A stretch of DNA of 64,000 bases from assembly GCA_003116995.1 (NCBI GenBank), contig BDSL01000021.1:868001-932000 (forward strand). The letters run 5' to 3'. Both the position numbers and the translations under genes were made by a program. This DNA is from Yamagishiella unicocca. Taxonomy: Eukaryota; Chlorophyta; Chlorophyceae; Chlamydomonadales; Volvocaceae. Each line of letters starts with the position of its first letter. Position 1 is the first letter of the stretch. Shown here piece by piece: positions 60,432 through 64,000 of this stretch. The notes beneath the pieces were generated by a model. The model ran no database searches, was not told the DNA's origin, and was given only the letters and a program-made list of their open reading frames with translations.

Positions 60432-63417
60432 GAGTCCAGGCAAGCTCAGCGATACGCTTGCGTGGAAGGCGGTACGCACTACCACGGTAAGACGCGATTC
60501 AAAGCGCAGTATGCAAGAAACCGTATCACGATGTACGCTGTTAAGGCCAGTTATGCCATGCATTCGGCGACTGTACTCAGGTCGTTGGGTTCATCTTACG
60601 CCGTACAAATGAAAGCAGTCGCGGCCTCAACTGGCACTCTTTCGATGCCATCTGCAACGTTTTGATACACCCTTAATGAGCCGGGGCTGAGCGATGCTTG
60701 GTCCGTGGCCATGGGGCAACGCCGGCCCCCGTCGCGTTGGAGCGCTGCTGGTCAACCTCGCCTGGGATGGCTTACACCTTGGCAAGTTTTGTTTGTAAGT
60801 TTTTTTACGTTTGCTATGTGCTCGCATCGTATTTTGCGTTCAGAGGATTGCCCTGTTCTGCCAGGTCCTGCTCCCTCGTTTCCCCTGCGCAACGCATGGG
60901 ACCTGGCCTCCTGATAAACGTTATCCCAGCCTATGATTTAGAAGACATAGCTGATCCCCAAAGCCTGCGTGTCTGAGCGATCGGCACGTGCTGAAGACGG
61001 GTATGTCGCCTCGACCCTCCCTGTATGCTACCTACATTGTATCGCCCTCGGGAATGCCTGTGACAGTCTGGCAAATGGCAACAGCGGTGAGGTGTACTGA
61101 CGTGAAGCACCTACCCGGATCCTGTCTGCGGTCCCGGCGCGGCTGTCCTGGTGCTGCCGTTTGCCTTTCATAAAGACATTTGCTCGTACCCCGTCACATC
61201 CTTCCGATCAAACCCGATGATGTGTTATAAGGCAAACTCGCGCAAGCAGAGGGCAGGCTCAGCCGAACCGACGAATTAGCCCTGCAGAGCCCTGCTTAGT
61301 TACGCACTAAAAAATGTACCGGGCGCTACGCACGACATCGATTGTGAGTGCACAAAGCCCTACTGTATGTGCATAAATTCTTACCCTGTCTATTAGAGGT
61401 TTTTGACGGCGAATCTTCATGTTTCCGGCCGCGCCCTCCGTGATAACATGTCACGGCAATGCCGCTGGGCTGGGCTGGTATTTCGTCTTCCTAAGATCTT
61501 GTGAACAACTCAGGCGTGTCCCCAGCGCCCTCCTCCCAGCAGTCAATCAGGGGCCTACCGATGGGCACGCGACCCCAGAGGCCCGTATAGGCCTTCCCTT
61601 GGTCAGTCTTCTGGCCTGAACCAGCGGCCCTCCTCCAGCCCTCCCCGTCGACGCAGCCCACGGCTCCTAACCCCTCCAGCTATCCTCGACCTGGTCTGTG
61701 CTGCTGCGACAAACTGGCATGCTCCCCATGACCCCATCTGTGACGACTGTGGAAAAACTTCCATCCGGCTGCACCCACCCTCTTGGTTCACCTTCACGAC
61801 AGGTGCTCCGTGGAAAGATGCCCCTCCCCCGTTCTTCTTGGACGTATCGTGATCAGTGTGCCGCTAGCACAGTGAGTAATACCTGTTGTGGCGTGATTTT
61901 GGTCTAAGCGAATTTGCGAAGTACGTCGCACGAAGCGGTTAGCCGGGTGACAGAAAGACGACGGCGGTAGGCATAGGCCCCATGTTGCGAAATGTAGAGA
62001 CGTTGAGGAAGGCCGAAATGCGGACAGCTGGGCACAAAGCCAAGTCATCGCAGCATCGGAATGCGACATAGCGAGCAGCAGCGGAAAAGGGCGAAGGGCA
62101 CGCAGAACTAGGCGACGACGCCTGCCCTGCCCTTGCGCCGGGAGCCACAAGAAGGCCTGGAGCTGCAACAACTTCCCGCGGGGCGTGGCTCACGCCGATT
62201 ATAGCTGCATACACAACCAGCAAAAGCTGTAGCCGCATGTTCCGAATTGAGACGAGGTGGATGCACAACCATTATTTGTACACGCAATACCCAAGCGTTG
62301 GCAGCGCCGGGTGAAGACGTCCTACGCAACACGCACGTCAGGGCAACTACTGCGACCCCAAGCAACTCCTAGGCGTTGGCAGCGTGGGCGAACCGGTCTT
62401 CCGCAACAGATCCTCTGCCTGGCAACAACAAACTTGCGGCGCTTCGAACGGTCCAAGATCGCACGGTGCTGTAGGACAACCTTTAAAGTCCACTCGCTCA
62501 GCTGGGTCTCGTTGCGATCCACTAACGAGCGAGCCCATGTCGTCAGGCTCCTCCTTCTCAAGAGCTGACACAATTATGTGCAGCGCATAGCATACCGCAA
62601 CAAAGCGGCCAGCAGCAAAGTGTCCAAAGGTGCGTAGTGCAGCGCGCCCACGCAGGAAGGCGGCGATCACCTGTCCCGGCCAACGACGCTTGGGATCCCA
62701 GTGACACACGGTGACACTTGCCGACAACGACAGCGTTTCACCGGCTGGCACTGTCGACTGACACTGACAGGCGGCCTTGAACGCATGCTGCCAAGACGTA
62801 ACAAAAGTCGCTTCACTGACATCCATACGCCATCACTAACTCCTCATGTACAGTTCAGGTGCACGCGGCCGTGTATAACGGTTTTTTGTACTTCAGCAGC
62901 TGACAGTTGCAACCTTTCCCAGAACATCAAGGCACAGCACACCCTGACAAGCGAGGTACGAGATAAACAGGGGTTTACCGGCAGCTGCTCTGCTCCCAGC
63001 GCCCTCCGCGCCTGCAGTCGAGGAGGGAACACATACCAATGCAGTTTAACCCTTAAACACCACCGCAAGGTGCTCAATTACACGTGCGTCACCTCTGGGG
63101 TGTGGTGGGGTGCAATGCAATATGATAAATACTCCTGTGCGCAGCTAGGAAGGGCCCACCTCGCCGGGGCTGATGGTAATTGCATGCTCCACGCGGTATG
63201 CATAGCGCCCCATGACGGCTACATGAGCATCTCAAAAGGGGATTAACCCTAGGCCCCACGGTGCGACGTGCCGGTCTTTGCGACTACCTGCCCAGCAGCG
63301 GCGCAGCACGCATAACACCGCATGCTAGCGGCATGTGGGTCTTGCGCGTATCATAATGCCCCATGCTGACTTGCTTGCGGTCGTCTGCCATACAGTGGCT
63401 ACACAGATAGGACGCAC
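60432..63417. other. Intergenic stretch with no supported gene
   Basis: This holds the thioredoxin promoter and unknown sequence up to the SAM-domain exons. No domain or exon chain was found, apart from a tiny plus-strand motif near 63165 discussed among the findings. A duplicated segment of about 35 bp (GCGTTGGCAGCG followed by a diverged GACGTCCTACGCAAC) occurs at about 62294 and again at about 62373. Confidence 0.4.
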
Positions 63418-63660
63418 CCTGGCTGATCGCCATGAGGACCACTTTGCGGACAGCCCCTGGCCCAATGCCATAATCTTTGAGATCAGTATCTGTTAAGGCG
63501 AAGAATGCCTGTACGCAAGATACATGCCTACCGATGGCCAATGAACGTTTTGGGACAGGGTCACAATGCAGCAGACACGCACCCCCCGTTTCGTTGTGTA
63601 CCCCTGGTCGTTGAGCATGTTGAAGCAAGTTTCCTTCCCATCTTCGGTGAGGTCCGCTAT
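63418..63660 (-). CDS. Partial gene encoding a SAM domain
   Basis: Two exons in transcript order, 63660-63583 and 63508-63418, join in phase 0. They read IADLTEDGKETCFNMLNDQG, YTTKRG, then AFFALTDTDLKDYGIGPGAV and RKVVLMAISQ. The second part is a clear sterile-alpha-motif C-terminal half: LTDxDLKxxGI, G, RxKxLxAI. SAM domains mediate protein-protein and sometimes RNA interactions. The gene runs on the minus strand, so its 5' part lies to the right, partly or wholly outside the window. I could not identify an exon further left, so the end of the protein is unknown. The acceptor at 63661 is likely but not certain. Confidence 0.6.
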
Positions 63661-64000
63661 CTGGCCAAGAAACGCCCGAAGACCCCAGTCCATCCTTGTA
63701 TGGGGTTCGGTAAGGCTCCAGTTACATCGCCTGACTACTGCATATCAGTTGCGCAATAATTCACGAGCAAATGTCCATATATGTATGCCACTAATTCATC
63801 TAACCGCGTCTGGCATTGCACTAAGAGGTGCGTTGCGATGACTGCACCTAAGGCAATAGCCGCATCGATCGGCATGTAATCAATAGGTAGGATGCTACTT
63901 GCGTCTTGCGACAAAAGCATACAAAGTATTTGAAGCCATCTTCGCGTGATGTACGTACGCAGCCACAACACGACTGCCTGTGACGAGTGTACCCAGCGAT
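63661..64000. other. Right-edge stretch, probably intron of the SAM gene
   Basis: No coding signal that I can support. If the SAM gene continues to the right, this is intron or an exon I do not recognise. A minus-strand open frame at 63735-63971 begins MLWLRTYITRRW but shows no domain. Confidence 0.3.

Overview
The window looks like nuclear DNA of a volvocine green alga (Chlamydomonas/Gonium/Volvox relatives). This is inferred from GC-rich, intron-dense genes with GTGAG/GTGGG donors and C-rich acceptors, Ala/Gln/Gly-rich protein tracts, TGTAA polyadenylation signals, a hydroxyproline-rich-type protein module and minisatellites inside introns. There are no prokaryotic operons, phage genes or CRISPR arrays. 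Most long open frames are shadows of GC-rich introns. The gene models here were built by joining exons by hand at GT..AG borders and checking that the reading phase is kept. Nine of the eleven were followed from a start codon to a stop; the genes at the two edges are partial.

Layout. (1) 218-8725 (+): subtilisin-like protease (S8 triad, PA domain) ending in a proline-rich wall-type tail, cut at the left edge. (2) 11862-13101 (-): C1D/Rrp47, an RNA exosome cofactor, divergent from (3) 13514-16903 (+): mitochondrial ribosomal protein uL22m. (4) 17869-25612 (-): ATG16-like autophagy protein with 14 exons, coiled coil plus WD40, with two large minisatellites in its introns. (5) 26713-32005 (+): type-B response regulator (receiver plus GARP/Myb). 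(6) 35438-36975 (+): GATA zinc-finger protein. (7) 39794-42123 (+): Maf-family nucleotide pyrophosphatase. (8) 43198-44719 (-): GNAT acetyltransferase with a polyglutamine insertion. (9) 48239-55379 (+): a 1754-residue, low-complexity protein with a Tudor/Agenet-like core that I cannot assign to a family. (10) 58698-60431 (-): thioredoxin with WCGPC, probably plastid-targeted. (11) 63418-63660 (-): two exons of a SAM-domain protein. Intergenic stretches of 0.4 to 3.5 kb hold no gene I could support.

The genes do not form one pathway; this is an ordinary euchromatic neighbourhood. The points most worth following are the large Tudor/Agenet-like protein, the protease fused to a wall-protein tail, the intron repeats (especially one array in the uL22m gene that looks like a multiplied splice donor), a short repeat family scattered through introns in both orientations, and the polyglutamine inserted inside a GNAT fold.
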